A stretch of 64,000 nucleotides of DNA from Symbiodinium natans (Eukaryota > Sar > Dinophyceae > Suessiales > Symbiodiniaceae), in assembly GCA_905221605.1 (NCBI GenBank), contig CAJNDS010002657.1:120001-184000 (forward strand), in the 5' to 3' direction. The notes under the pieces are model-generated. The model was not told the DNA's origin, searched no databases, and saw only the letters and a list, made by a program, of their open reading frames with translations. The position numbers and the translations under genes were made by a program. Of the stretch, positions 31,329 to 41,634 are shown piece after piece (position 1 is the first letter of the stretch; the number at the start of each line of letters is the position of its first letter).

Positions 31329-34300
31329 TCACATGTCGTCCCAGTTGTAGCGTTCATGACCAAGCTGGAACGTAATCTCATACCGGGAATAGGACACCAG
31401 TTTCATCGTCGGGTGAATGACTTCACCGTCGATGTGCGCCACGGCCTTCTTCAGATCGGCGAGGTCCGGGCGGTCTTTGCGAATAGCCTGCAGATCGTGC
31501 AGGGTCATCGGCGCATCTCTTACGTGCACGGTCTGCTTCCTGGTCTCGCCTGCCCCCTGCTCGCCGAGGACCACTACACGAGCTCCGGCGTGGATCACCG
31601 GAGTGTCATAAGTCATGGGGCATCCAAGATTCGCGGGCCCGAGAGGCATCCTCAGTAGCCCAGTATAACCATCTTAAAACAAGGTTACCAATTTGGGCAT
31701 AACAGCTTGTTAAAAAAGGAAAGGAACCTTGAACCAAAAAGGGGGCAAAAGGGCACCACTGGGCTACCAAGCAGACCAGGCATCATTGGAGCAAGAAGAA
31801 GAAGATGAGGATTGCAATTCTGGAGGAACATGGGAGGGGCAGGCACAGTCGAGTCCGTCCAGGTAAGCGAAGGCATGCCAGCAAGGTGCCCTGGGGCGCC
31901 GATGCCACACGCACATCGTACCAGCTCTTCCTCGGCCTTCGCAGCAGCTGCCTGCCTCACAGCAGCAACATGATGCATCTAAACCTTAAACCCTAAACCC
32001 TGAACCCTAAACCCTGGTACTTGCTTCGGCACATGGTGTGGGATGCGGGATTCACGAAGCAGACCTGTGCTGGACGCAACACCGCAACACCGCCATGCAC
32101 CGAACACCTGAGCCTAAAAACCCAAAAGACCAAGCCTCGGAGCCCCCCCAAAATACTCGGGCTTAGGGTTTAGGGTTTAGGGTTTAGGGTTTAGGCTTTA
32201 GGGCTTAGGGCTTTTTAAACTAAAATTAGTTTTTACGTATGAGTATGTCGAGATGCAGCTCTTCGAGATTTGGCCACAGAAGTTTTCCATCCGGCTCCTG
32301 TAGCTGAAGCATGATCAGCCTGAGTCATCGAAGCCGCACAGATTTTGCTTCGGGACTCGGGGCTTAGGTCTTGCAGGGCTTACCCTACACACTAAACCCT
32401 GATCCCTAAACCCTAAACCCTAAACCCTACGTAAGCTCTTCGGGATTTAGGGCACTTGGGGCTGCTTCAGCTGTCTTTGTTGCGTGCTTTTGAGCGACGC
32501 GCAATGCCAAGCTCCGGTGACCCTAAACCTTAAACCCTAAACCCTAAACCCTAAAACTAAAACCCTAAACCGTAAACCCGAAACGCGAAACCTAAACCCT
32601 AAACCCTAAACCCACCAGTCAAGGAGCAGTGGATCCACGGACTCCGCCACAGCCGTCAGCTCCTCAAAGAGTCCAACACGACCCCCCCAAGTCTGAAAGG
32701 TTTAGGGTCTAGGGTTTAGGGTTTGGGGTTTAGGGTTTAGGGTTTAGGGTCTAGGATTTCGGGTAGCCCGAAAAAAGCATCTGAAGCCCAAACAGATCCA
32801 GGGCAGTAAGCTGGCCCAGACCCTAGACCCAAGAGCAACCTAGGAATAACAGGGGTACTGGATGTGGTTGCAAGGGGCTTACACGGGAGCCCACACCCTA
32901 AACAAGGGGGAATAAGGGCCCACTCTACGTGCCAAGAATGACCACCTCTAGCCTAAAACCCTAACCCTAAACCCTAAACCCTAAACCCTAAACATGGAAG
33001 GTATCTAGTTGGGGCGTACCCTGGACTACACAAGGTACCTGCTACAGTTGAGAAGTTGAGATCCATTTTTGGGTGCCAAGAGTTCAGACCAAACAGCTCT
33101 CTCGTTTAGGGTTTAGGGTTTAGGGTTCTCTTACTTACATACTTGAAAGTGGGTTGCTTGGGTCCCAGCGCGATGTGCGCGATGTGTGCGCGTGAGCACT
33201 GGCTTTCGAGGGTTTAGGGTTTAGAGCTTCTCCTCATCCACGGCATCCAGTTTCAGATGCGGCGAGAGCTTCTCGCCCGCGGAGGTCGTCAGGCTACACA
33301 TTGGCGCCTGGCTCCGTTGGCAAGATGGGGTATAAGCCCTAGTCTCTGCGAAGCAGCTGTGGTTCTTTCAGGGAGCGTCTCGGACTAGGCTGAGCTGGAT
33401 TTCCGTCTTACTCCAAGGCGCAATCTCAAATTCTGAGGTTTGCGTTCCAGACCCCCTAAAACCCGAAACCCTAAACCTGAAGCCCCAATATTGACAACCA
33501 ACAACTCCCCAGAGACCTTCCGAACCTTTATGAGAGCTTGGGCGGTTCGCCGGGGATGGGACATCAAGGGCTTGCGGTTGGGGGTTTAGGGTTTGGGTCT
33601 TATATTTCAGGGTTGCTGGTTTGCGGCTTCAAGTGATCAAGGGACCATAAGGGAATACTACTAGTAATGATGCCGACCACTATATAATATTATACGGTTT
33701 CAAGTGGGCCGTGCACTCTGCCCCGTGCCCCATCTTCGGCGCCTTCATTTTGCAGGCCACGTGTGCGGCCAGATCCCCAACGCTCTGGAAAGCAGAAGGC
33801 GCACAGCTTTCCAAGAGCTCGCCGGCCATGGTGCTGACCTTGGACCAGATGATCATGGGTTCCCCTACTACCTCCCCTAGCTTCCCCCCATAGTTAAGGC
33901 TGTGTAGGTATTAAAAAAAGCCGAATTAAGGTTATTTCAGGGGGGAAACTGGGGAACCTAGGGGGGGGGGGGGGGGGGGGGGTAGTATAGAGAACCCATG
34001 CGATGATGGAAGAATTGGCTCATGACGTCAATCCAGATGTACTCAGAATATGTTGACATCAGTAATCAAAGCGCGAACAATAAGACTAAGAGCAGACTGA
34101 AACGCCCCAGGATATGGGTTTGTATTTTAATGGGGAGGCACGTGACACGCGTTGGGGTCGGGGTATGTTTCGCGGGTATGTTTCGGGGTATGTTTCGGGG
34201 GTATGTTTCGGGTATGTTTCGCGGCATCAGGAGCTACTTTACCTGCAATTTCGGGGGTATGTTACGGGGTATGTTTCGGGGGTATGTTTCGGGGTATGTT

Positions 34301-34620
34301 ACGGGGTATGTTTCGCGGGTGTGCAACCCGTGTGCCATTCTTAAACCTGAGCCCCCCAAAAAAACACAAACCCATATGCCGCTGCGAACTTAACCACCGT
34401 AGATTAAAGGGCTTCGAATTCAGGACGTAGAATTTCAGGACCCTAAACCCTAAATTATAAACCCTAAACCCTAAACCCTTGAACCCTAAACCCTAAACCC
34501 ATTCAGGGTCTCAGCAAAGACAAGAGGCGCGGACCATGGTGCTCGACTGGGTCGGGCCTCGATGCATCAACGCGTCGGCCTACCTATGCTGAGCCTCAAG
34601 CGCGCGAGAAGAAGCAACGC
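31329..34620 (-). CDS. Unknown multi-exon gene, copy 3 of 3
   Basis: Exon-like blocks: 34620-34500, 33850-33712, 33320-33228, 32685-32616, 32320-32245, 31955-31785 and 31650-31329. The last two read VRCACGIGAPGHLAGMPSL and DTPVIHAGARVVVLGE, ending HERYNWDDM. A family A introner at 31651-31784 splits them; removing it with one GATGCCT restores APMMPLGPANLGC, aligned with copy 1 APMKRLGPPRQLGC, which has no insert. The family C site is empty. A separate insert at 33853-34005 breaks the block with FQSVGDLAAHVACKM, and the most 5' block has an in-frame stop relative to the other copies. Copy 3 may be partly disabled, or I may have the exon limits wrong. Function not recognised. Confidence 0.55.
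31651..31784 (-). mobile_element. Family A introner in copy 3
   Basis: 134 bp between GATGCCT repeats: CCAAT|GATGCCTGGTCTG...GGGCTACTGAG|GATGCCTCTC. The left end CTTGGTAGCCCAGTGGTGCC is identical to the introner in the first ankyrin gene. Its ends as an intron are GA and AG. Copy 1 has no insert here. Confidence 0.83.
33853..34005. mobile_element. Inverted-repeat insert in an exon-like block of copy 3
   Basis: CATGGGTTCCCCTACTACC on the left and GGTAGTATAGAGAACCCATG on the right are imperfect inverted repeats. GATGAT lies on both sides. A G run of about 22 bp is inside. Copies 1 and 2 lack the insert. Confidence 0.6.
34158..34318 (+). repeat. GGGGTATGTTTC minisatellite
   Basis: Eleven to twelve units of GGG(G)TATGTT(T/A)C of 11-13 bp, in two runs split by a short spacer. 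Gly-Tyr-Val-Ser frames across it are artefacts. It occupies the space between two exon-like blocks of copy 3. Confidence 0.9.
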
Positions 34621-34629
34621 TGAATCCCT

Positions 34630-34800
34630 AACCTAAACAACCCTAAACCCTAAACCCTAAACCCTAAACCCTAAACCCTAAACCCTAAACCCTAAACCCT
34701 AGACCCTAGACCCTAAACCCTACACCTAAACCCTAAACCCTAAACCCTAAACCCTAAACCCTAAACCCTAAACCCTAAACCCTAAACCCTAAACCCTCTC
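34630..34800 (-). repeat. Long CCCTAAA array
   Basis: About 23 units, mostly exact, with two CCCTAGA units. It marks the outer edge of the triplicated region. Confidence 0.93.
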
Positions 34801-35035
34801 AACCGTCAACCCTAAACCCCTGAACCCTATAAGCCATAAAACCCCGACCCCATGACTGGGCTTAGGGTTCAGGGATCAGTGTCCTGACCTATGACTAGGA
34901 CCCTGCCATCAGTGCTAGGGGGTTCCGATACTTGGGAATGTAGGGTTTAGGGTGTCAGGTTTAGGGTTTAGAGAGGGAGTGGGCGTTCGGGGTTCAGGGT
35001 TTAGAGGTGTGGGAGTTTGGGGTTTGGGATTTAGA

Positions 35036-35149
35036 CCTGGGACCCTATTTTGCCTACAGATTAGTAGCAAGTAACCCTCTACTTGTAGCAAGTAACCCTC
35101 TACTTCGTAGGTATTACCCTAAAAAACTGTAGGTAAATAGGGTCCCAGG
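35036..35149. mobile_element. Family E palindromic element
   Basis: CCTGGGACCCTATTT pairs exactly with AAATAGGGTCCCAGG. Inside, AGCAAGTAACCCTCTACTT occurs twice in tandem. Related ends occur at 58131-58215 and in half form at 51965-52000. Confidence 0.65.
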
Positions 35150-35435
35150 GAGAGGTTTGGGAAGGTAGGGTTTAGGGGACTTAGAGTTTGGATCCCTGGG
35201 TTTTCTAAGGTTTGGGGATCTTACGGCTTTGAGCTTCAAGAGGGCTTCACCCTAGACCTTAAATCCCCTGAGATTTGCTCGAAACCCTAAACCCTAAGCC
35301 TTAAACCCTAAACCTTAACCCTAACCCCTAAGCCCTAGGCCCTAAACCTTAACCCAAAAACCCAAAACTCGAAACCCCAAACCCGAAACCCTCAACCCGA
35401 AATCCTAAGCCGCAGCTTTGCACTAGACCACCTAG

Positions 35436-35539
35436 ACTCGGGAGTAACCGAGGAATAAAAAAGGGTACCCTGTTTGGTTTTAAGGGGAGGGCACCCCAAC
35501 CCTGCAAAAAGGAAAAACAAAAATGGCCTACTCCCGGTG
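35436..35539. mobile_element. Family D inverted-repeat element with CTAG flanks
   Basis: GACTCGGGAGTA at the left and TACTCCCGGTG at the right, with CTAG on both sides (35432-35435, 35540-35543). A second copy with the same CTAG flanks lies at 61567-61680. Confidence 0.68.
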
Positions 35540-35544
35540 CTAGC

Positions 35545-35628
35545 CTAAACCCTAAACCCTAAACCCTAAACCCTAAACCCTAAACCCTAAACCCTAAACC
35601 CTAAACCCTAAACCCTAAACCCTAAACC
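35545..35628 (-). repeat. CCCTAAA array next to a family D element
   Basis: Twelve units between the element and the second copy of the direct repeat starting GCAGCTTTGCACTAG. Confidence 0.92.
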
Positions 35629-36502
35629 GCAGCTTTGCACTAGACCACTGCAGGCCTTGCTGATGGGGAAGACTGACGCGGCCTCACCCTCAATGAGGAA
35701 CTCCTCATAGAGCCCAAGTTGTCCATCCCTAAACCCTAAACCCTGAACCCTAAACCCTAAACCCTAAATCCAAAACCCTAAGCCCTATCCCTAACCTCTA
35801 CACCCCTAAATCCTAATGTTTTAGAGTTTATAGGGTTTTGGGGTCCAACGACCTAAACCACAAACCACCTCCCCCCAAAAACCCTACGCCCGAAGCCCTG
35901 TGAAAGCACAGGATATGTTGTGATCAGGGTTTATAGGGTCTAGGGAGTCACTGGCCAAGAACTGCAGGAACAGTGGAGGTTTTTTTGGGGGTCTTATGGT
36001 ATCACGATTTGTTTGAGTTGTTTTGCAAGGTATTGGGGTATTGGGGTGCAGAGCAATTCTTTAGTATCAGGGGTTTAGGGGTTCAGGGCCACGGAGTTTC
36101 ATTTAAGACCTTGTAACCCTAAACCCTAAACCCTAAACCCTAAACACTTGAGCCCTAAATCCGAACCCCTTCCGACACCCAGGGCCGCACACCTCCTCGG
36201 CTGCAAGAAGCTCGTCTGCCTCCTCCTGGATCGGATGCTTTGCTACCCCTAAACCCTAAACCCTAAACCCTAAACCCTAAACCCTGAACCCTGAACCCTG
36301 AACCCTGAACCCCGAACCCTGACCAAGCGTGTGATCTTGACTTGCAGGAGCCATTTGTGCGATCTACGGAACCCTATAACCCTGACACCCCTTCCATGCT
36401 ATTCGGGGCCATGTAGGGTTTAGGGTTTAGGGTTTAGGGTTAGGGTAGGGGCTGAGCCAGTGTTTGGAGCCAGTGCCATCACAGGTTGAACGGACAGAAC
36501 CA

Positions 36503-38191
36503 TCAGCATTGAAGGCCGGTTTCAAGGGCGGGATGCGGCTTCTCGGCATATCCGAATCCGCTGCGTTCATCGGAGTTGTGATCATCGCTGCCCTGGAGCC
36601 TGTCGGCCATGTCCTGACCGGCGCCGGCCTCCATCAGCAATTGCACGACTGCAGCATGGCCCTCGTCAGCTGCGAGCATCCTGGCTGTGTTGCCATAGCT
36701 GTCGGCCATGTTCATGTCGGCGCCGGCCTCCACAAGCACACGCACGACTTCAGCATGGCCCTCTAGGGCTGCAAGCATCAGGGCTGTGTTGCCCCTGTTG
36801 CTGGCCACGTCCTTGTCGGCGCCGGCCTCCACCAGCAAGCGCACCACCTCAGCGTAGCCGCGCTCCGCTGCCAGCATCAGGGCTGTGTCTCCAGTATGGC
36901 TATAAGCCTGAGTTGTCCAGTAACCTGGGGGTAATAAAAAGGTTAACCTTTGGGATTTTCAATAGGGATTAGAATACCCCAAAAAAGGTTAAAGGTTACC
37001 TACTCTACTAGTAAGAAGCCATGTTCGTGTCGACGCCGGCATCCACAAGTAAACGCACAGCGTCAACATTGTCGTCATTGTCGTCCTGAGCCCCGATCGT
37101 CAAGGCTGTGTCGCCAAGCTTGTTGGTGACGTCCTTGTCGGCGCCAGCCTCCGCCAGCAAGCACATCACTTCAGCATGCGCGGGGGTGTAATGAAATCTC
37201 CGAACTGCGAGCATCAGGGCTGTGTCGCCATACTTGTCGGGCATATCCTTGTTGGCGCCGGCCTCCAGAAGCAAACGGGCAACTTCAGCATGGCCCTCTA
37301 GAGCTGCAATCATCAGCGCTGTGTTGCCATCCATGTTAACCACGTCCTTGTCGGCGCCAGCCGCTGTGAGCAAACGCACCACTTCAGCGTGGCCACGGGC
37401 AGCTGCGAGCATCAGGGCCGTGTCACCACCATAGACGAGGCGCACATCCTGTTTGGCACCAGCCTCCAGCAGCAACTGCACGACTTCAACCTGGCCATGG
37501 CCAGCTGCGATCATCAGGGCCGTCTCGCCATAGCTGTCGACTGTGTCCTTGTCGGCACCGGCCTCCAGCAGCAAGCGACCGACTTCAGCTTGGCCGTGCT
37601 CAGCTGCGACCATCAGGGCCATGGAGCCGTCGTGGGCAGCTAGGTTTGGGTCCAGGGGCAGCTGCAACATGGACTCGACCTGGGGGTTTCCGAAATTTGG
37701 GGGTGCGTTATTGGGGTCCTTCGCATTAGGCAATCCTACTGCTTGGGGGTCTAGAGTTGGGGTCCCGACTTCTCGTAAACTACCACCCGAAGGGTTTCTG
37801 ATGACTATTGCAAACCTTCCTGTGGCCTGGAACCCTTGTTGTTGGAGGCTGCATGTTGGCCCTGGCAACTCACGAGAACTCCCCTAATTGCGCGGTCATG
37901 CGCCAAACAGCCCACCTGTTCGACCGAGCCATGTCTGACGGCAGTTGGAAGATCATCCGCTTCTGTATCGGAAGGGCTGGAGAAAGAAAGCACAACAAGT
38001 TCAAGGTCTAAAGGTGAGTCGAGACTGGCGGCATCATCCAGATTGGCGCCCCCGAGAATGAGCCTCTGCCTGAAGCGGGGAGGCAGGCCATACAGCTGGT
38101 GCAGTCTCTGCTTCACGTCCCTTATGCTGCTCACCTCCTGCAGAGGCATGCTTGCCACCCCCTCGCCCGAGAGCAAGCGAATGTGCAGCAT
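36503..38191 (-). CDS. Ubiquitin-like/ankyrin-repeat protein, three exons
   Basis: Proposed exons 38191-37916, 37679-37020 and 36907-36503, all multiples of three, give about 446 residues. Residues 1-75 are ubiquitin-like (LHIRLLSGEGV, KQRLHQLYGLPPRFRQRL), then about ten ankyrin repeats (for example GHAEVVRVLVEAGAD), then a charged tail ending ALETGLQC. The frame is open to an earlier ATG at 38275, but 38191 matches the start of the gene at 7231. Intron 1 (37680-37915, CAG|GTGGGC...CCCCAG|GTCGAG) joins SVEQ to VESMLQLP, the junction seen in the first gene; here it contains a family B element where the first gene has a CCCTAAA array. Intron 2 is a family A element with GC-AG ends. Likely a protein-binding adaptor; the role is unknown. 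Confidence 0.83.
36908..37019 (-). mobile_element. Family A introner forming intron 2 of the second ankyrin gene
   Basis: 112 bp between GCTT repeats: AACATG|GCTTCTTACTAG...GACAACTCAG|GCTTATAGCC. Removing it keeps the frame and joins VDTNMA to YSHTGDTALM. The ends match the element at 1717. The insertion point differs from that in the first ankyrin gene. Confidence 0.78.
37686..37783. mobile_element. Family B element within intron 1 of the second ankyrin gene
   Basis: TTTCCGAAATT on one side and TCGTAAAC on the other, with GGGGTCC, CAATCCTACTG and TTGGGGGTC inside. It lies entirely within the intron and reaches almost to the 3' splice site. Confidence 0.6.
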
Positions 38192-38459
38192 CCTCCGATG
38201 GCGAAGCTTGAGCCTAGGCCTGCAGAGCACACATGGGTATAGTCGCGATCTCCATGGCGTAGCGGCGTAAGACATATACCGGAATTTCGAGCAACACCTG
38301 AAACCTGAACTTCAGACAAACCAGTGTTGGCAGACAAGCCTCGGACTAGCTTGCAATAGGGGAGGCGCCTTGCAGGGTATTTGTTTGATTTGGCAAAGCC
38401 CCCAGAGCCTTAGGGCAAACGCTCCAGCTCTAAGCACCCGAAAAGAGACCACATGAGGA

Positions 38460-38530
38460 GTTTAGGGTTTAGGGTTTAGGGTTTAGGGTTTAGGGTTTAG
38501 GGTTTAGGGTTTAGGGTTTAGGGTTTAGGC
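38460..38530 (+). repeat. TTTAGGG array
   Basis: Ten exact units just upstream of the second ankyrin gene in transcript terms. Confidence 0.93.
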
Positions 38531-38829
38531 TTGAAGCCATACCTGAATACGCAACGAATGTCTCATGGTCTGGGCCATGTGCAATCACAAACACCCTTGA
38601 CTGGCAGTACGTTCATGGCCATGGTCCGAAAAGAAACTTTAAAGCCCTAAGCCCTAAACCCTAAGAACCCCCAAATCCCGATTCTTTTTGCCAGAGCCTT
38701 ACTTGCAGGGGGTACTTGTAGGTACTTCGTTACCTGGTAGTAATTTACTTCAGGCCCAGCATAACTACAGGACCCTTCTGTCAGAAATCCGGGTGGGCCG
38801 AGACTCTTCGACTCTTCGAGGGAGGCAGG

Positions 38830-39012
38830 ACGGGGGGGGGGGGCGGGGGGGGTGGCGGGGGGGGGGCGGGGGGGGGCGGGGGGGGGGGGGGGGGGCGGGG
38901 GGGGCGGGGAGGGGCGGGGGGGGGGGGGGGGGGGGGGGGGGGGGCGGGGGGGCCGGGGGGGGGGGGGGGGCCGGGGGGGGGGGGGGGGGCAGGGGGGGGG
39001 TGGGGGGTCAGG
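38830..39012 (+). repeat. Nearly pure G tract
   Basis: About 180 bp of G with isolated C, A and T. Poly-Pro and poly-Gly frames across it are artefacts. Its true length is doubtful because such tracts are hard to sequence. Confidence 0.9.
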
Positions 39013-39782
39013 GATGGGAGTGGGGCTTTCCCAAACTAGTGATCTCAAACATCTTTCAGCACAGAGGCGTTCTGGTCATTGTGGGGGGGGGGGGGGGAAG
39101 GGAGGGCATCTACAATTGTTCGCGGGAAACGATCAACAAAACCCACAAGTCCTAAGCCTACATTCCCGAAAGCCGAAACCCTTATCTAAGAAATATTCAA
39201 CATACCCCCAGGGCATACCCCATGACAGAAATTAAGGGGTATGGTAACATCCTGCCTTAGACTCCTTTATATTGTCCTTCATATAGGTTAAGGGGTATGG
39301 GTTTGGGGTATGGTGAATGTTTCTTAGACCTTACCCCTGAACCAAGCAAAAAAACGAAACCCTACATCCCTATTCGAAATAGGGTTTCAGGTTTTAGGGA
39401 GTTCGGGTCCCCCCCGCCCCATTTGCAACACAAAACCCCAAAAGCCCGACACCCGAAACCCCAAAACCTACACCCTAAACCGCAAAAGACCAAAACCCTA
39501 AACCCCCCAGAACCCGAAATCCTAAACCCCAAACCCTAAACCCCCAAAGAACCCGAAATCGTATCCCCTAAGCCCCCAACACCCGAAGTCCTAAACCCGA
39601 AACCCTAAGCCCCAAAAACCCGACATCCTAAACCCTGAGCTCTAGACCCTAAACCCTAAACCCTAAACCCTAAACCCTAAACCCTAAACCCCAAACGGCT
39701 CCTTGGACCCCAGACGAGCATACAGCAACCCGGCCCCGCTGCTTTCCTTCGCAAGGGATGGCAGGGGTCGACTCCAGGGGGG

Positions 39783-39880
39783 TTCAGGGTTTAGGGTTTA
39801 GGGTTTGGGGTTTAGGGTTTGGGGTTTAGGGCTAGCCCTAAACCCTAAACCCTAAACCCCAAACCCTAAACCCCCAAACC
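39783..39880. repeat. Head-to-head TTTAGGG / CCCTAAA junction with GCTAGC centre
   Basis: TTTAGGG/TTTGGGG units run into AGGGCTAGCCCT, then CCCTAAA/CCCCAAA units run away. The palindromic centre has no spacer. Confidence 0.92.
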
Positions 39881-40084
39881 CACAGCCGCAACCCTCAACC
39901 TTCAAGTCTGAACCCCAAACCCAGCAGGCTTGCTTAGGGTTTGGGGAAGGTTGAGGGTTTCGGGTTTAGGGTTTAGGGTTTAGGGTTTAGTAAAGGGAAG
40001 GTTGAGGGTTTGGGTCCTTATTAGAAGCCAACCACGAAGTATGGGGGGGAACTACGCTCTGCGTACTTCGTAGTAATAATATCC

Positions 40085-40345
40085 ACCCTAAGCCCTAACC
40101 CCCAAACCCTAAGCTCTAAGCCGTTAGCCCTAAACCCTGAACAATAAACCCTAAACCCTAACCCCTAACCCCTAACCCCTAACCCCTAGCCCCTAACCCC
40201 TTAGCCTAAGCCCTAAGCCCTAAGCCCTAAGCCCTAAGCCCTAAGCCCTAAGCCCTAAACCCTAAACCCTAAACCCTAAACCCTAAACCCTAAACCCTAA
40301 ACCCTAAACCCTAAACCCTAAACCCTAAACCCTAAACCCTAAACC
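40085..40345 (-). repeat. CCCTAAA array with CCCCTAA and CCCTAAG blocks
   Basis: Three unit types follow in order: CCCCTAA (about five), CCCTAAG (about eight), then CCCTAAA (about twelve). Each is locally pure. Confidence 0.93.
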
Positions 40346-40491
40346 CTACCAGAACTTCAAAGTCAACTGCAAAAGAACCGGCCTAGTCGAGCTCCTAGGG
40401 TCAGGTGGCTAAGGGGCTTTCGTGCGTTCTTGGGCTTAGGATTTCCAAGTCTCCGGCTTCCATTTTTGGGGGCTGATCGGAGGGATTCGGG

Positions 40492-40560
40492 TTTAGGGTT
40501 TAGGGTTTAGGGTTTAGGGTTTAGGGTTTAGGGCTTTTAGGGTTTAGGGTTTAGGGTTTA
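40492..40560 (+). repeat. TTTAGGG array
   Basis: Nine units with one TTTTAGGG. Confidence 0.9.
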
Positions 40561-40973
40561 TACGGGCTATTCGAATGATGGGCTCGTTGTTGAGCTCCGA
40601 AGCAAGCTGAGACGTCCTTCTTGTACCACCGGCAGGCTTCACAGTGCAGGCCCCGGGCCTGGAAGAGGTTAGCTAAGGTTCTTCGGGTTAGGGTTCAGGC
40701 TTTAGGGTCAAGGTTTTAGGGCTGTTAGGGTAGACGTACTTAGCGTTGAGGACTGACACGGGCTTCGGGTCTAGGACTTCATTAAGGTTCCTAAGGCTTC
40801 GGGGCTTTTAGGTTTCTTTTGGGTTCGGATAGGGTTGTAGCTATGGGTTTAGGGTTTAGGGCGGACCCTGTGGAGTAGGGCGCATCCTTCTTTGGGCCGT
40901 ATGCCACGTGATCGAACACCCGTCACCCTGTTCCAGGTTTCCCTGAAAACAGCCTTCATAAGTCAAGGACTAA

Positions 40974-41108
40974 AGGAGGCACCCTTTTAAGAGACCATAG
41001 AGGTTGTTTAGGGATTTCTTAGGGGCTGCTTAGGTAAATAGGGACTATACAAGGTGTATATAAAGGTGATATAGGGGAAGATTCAGGGTCCCTTCTAAGG
41101 GTCCCTCC
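40974..41108. mobile_element. Family I inverted-repeat element
   Basis: AGGAGGCACCCTTTTAAGAGACC at one end and GGGTCCCTTCTAAGGGTCCCTCC at the other are imperfect complements. TAGGGACTATA inside is shared with 49990 and 54325. Confidence 0.6.
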
Positions 41109-41339
41109 GTATACCCCCTCAATAAGTGCCTGAACGCAAAACCAGGGGTGCTTTCATTCTAGGGTAGGTTCCTTAGTCAAGGGGCGTGGGGCTCGCTGAA
41201 GCCTAGCCCTCCGAAAAACCCGCTAAACCCGGAGCCCTAAACCCTACAAACCACCGTTTCAAACGGCTCATTTGCGGGTCCTCAAGTGCCTCTTGCAGAA
41301 GAACCCGGCGTTGGGTCCTGCGATTCTGAGGGTAGCTTC

Positions 41340-41455
41340 ATGGGCCCTTAATAGCCCTTACCTCCTTTAACGGGGGCTGAAGTATAGGCCCTTGGTTTGA
41401 ATAGGGCATATAAGGGGTAGATAAGGAGTACACTTTTAAGGGCCCATGCGGACAA
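41340..41455. mobile_element. Family G element
   Basis: CATGGGCCCTTA, CTTACCTCCTTTAA, CTGAAGTATAGGCCCTTGG and a closing TTAAGGGCCCATG give imperfect inverted ends. Confidence 0.5.
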
Positions 41456-41524
41456 TGTAACTATAGTAGGACCGATACAGGTGTCAGGCATCTAGGGGGT
41501 ATTCAGGGTTTGGGGTTTGTACTA

Positions 41525-41634
41525 CGTGGTAGCCCAGTAACCAGATCACAGTAAGGGCACCCTTGTTGGGATTGGTTGATTTATAAGTAAGGGAACCCAT
41601 ACCCCCCAAAAAAGGGTGCCACTGGGCTACCAAG
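41525..41634. mobile_element. Family A element, non-genic copy
   Basis: GGTAGCCCAGTAACC at the left and GGTGCCACTGGGCTACCAAG at the right, with ACTA on both sides (41521-41524 and 41635-41638). Closest in sequence to the introner in the first ankyrin gene. Confidence 0.75.

Larger units (their letters stand above)
34800..36450. other. Repeat mosaic between copy 3 and the second ankyrin gene
   Basis: Holds decayed CCCTAAA blocks (35282-35400, 35727-35790, 36245-36325), the palindromes at 35036 and 35436, and a 21-23 bp direct repeat (GCAGCTTTGCACTAGACCAC) at 35411 and 35629. No gene is seen. Confidence 0.65.

Noticed and set aside
38647-39235. Long poly-Pro and poly-Gly open frames
   Set aside because: They translate a nearly pure G tract; open frames on both strands follow from composition. 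The same applies at 48856-49562 and 54489-55108.
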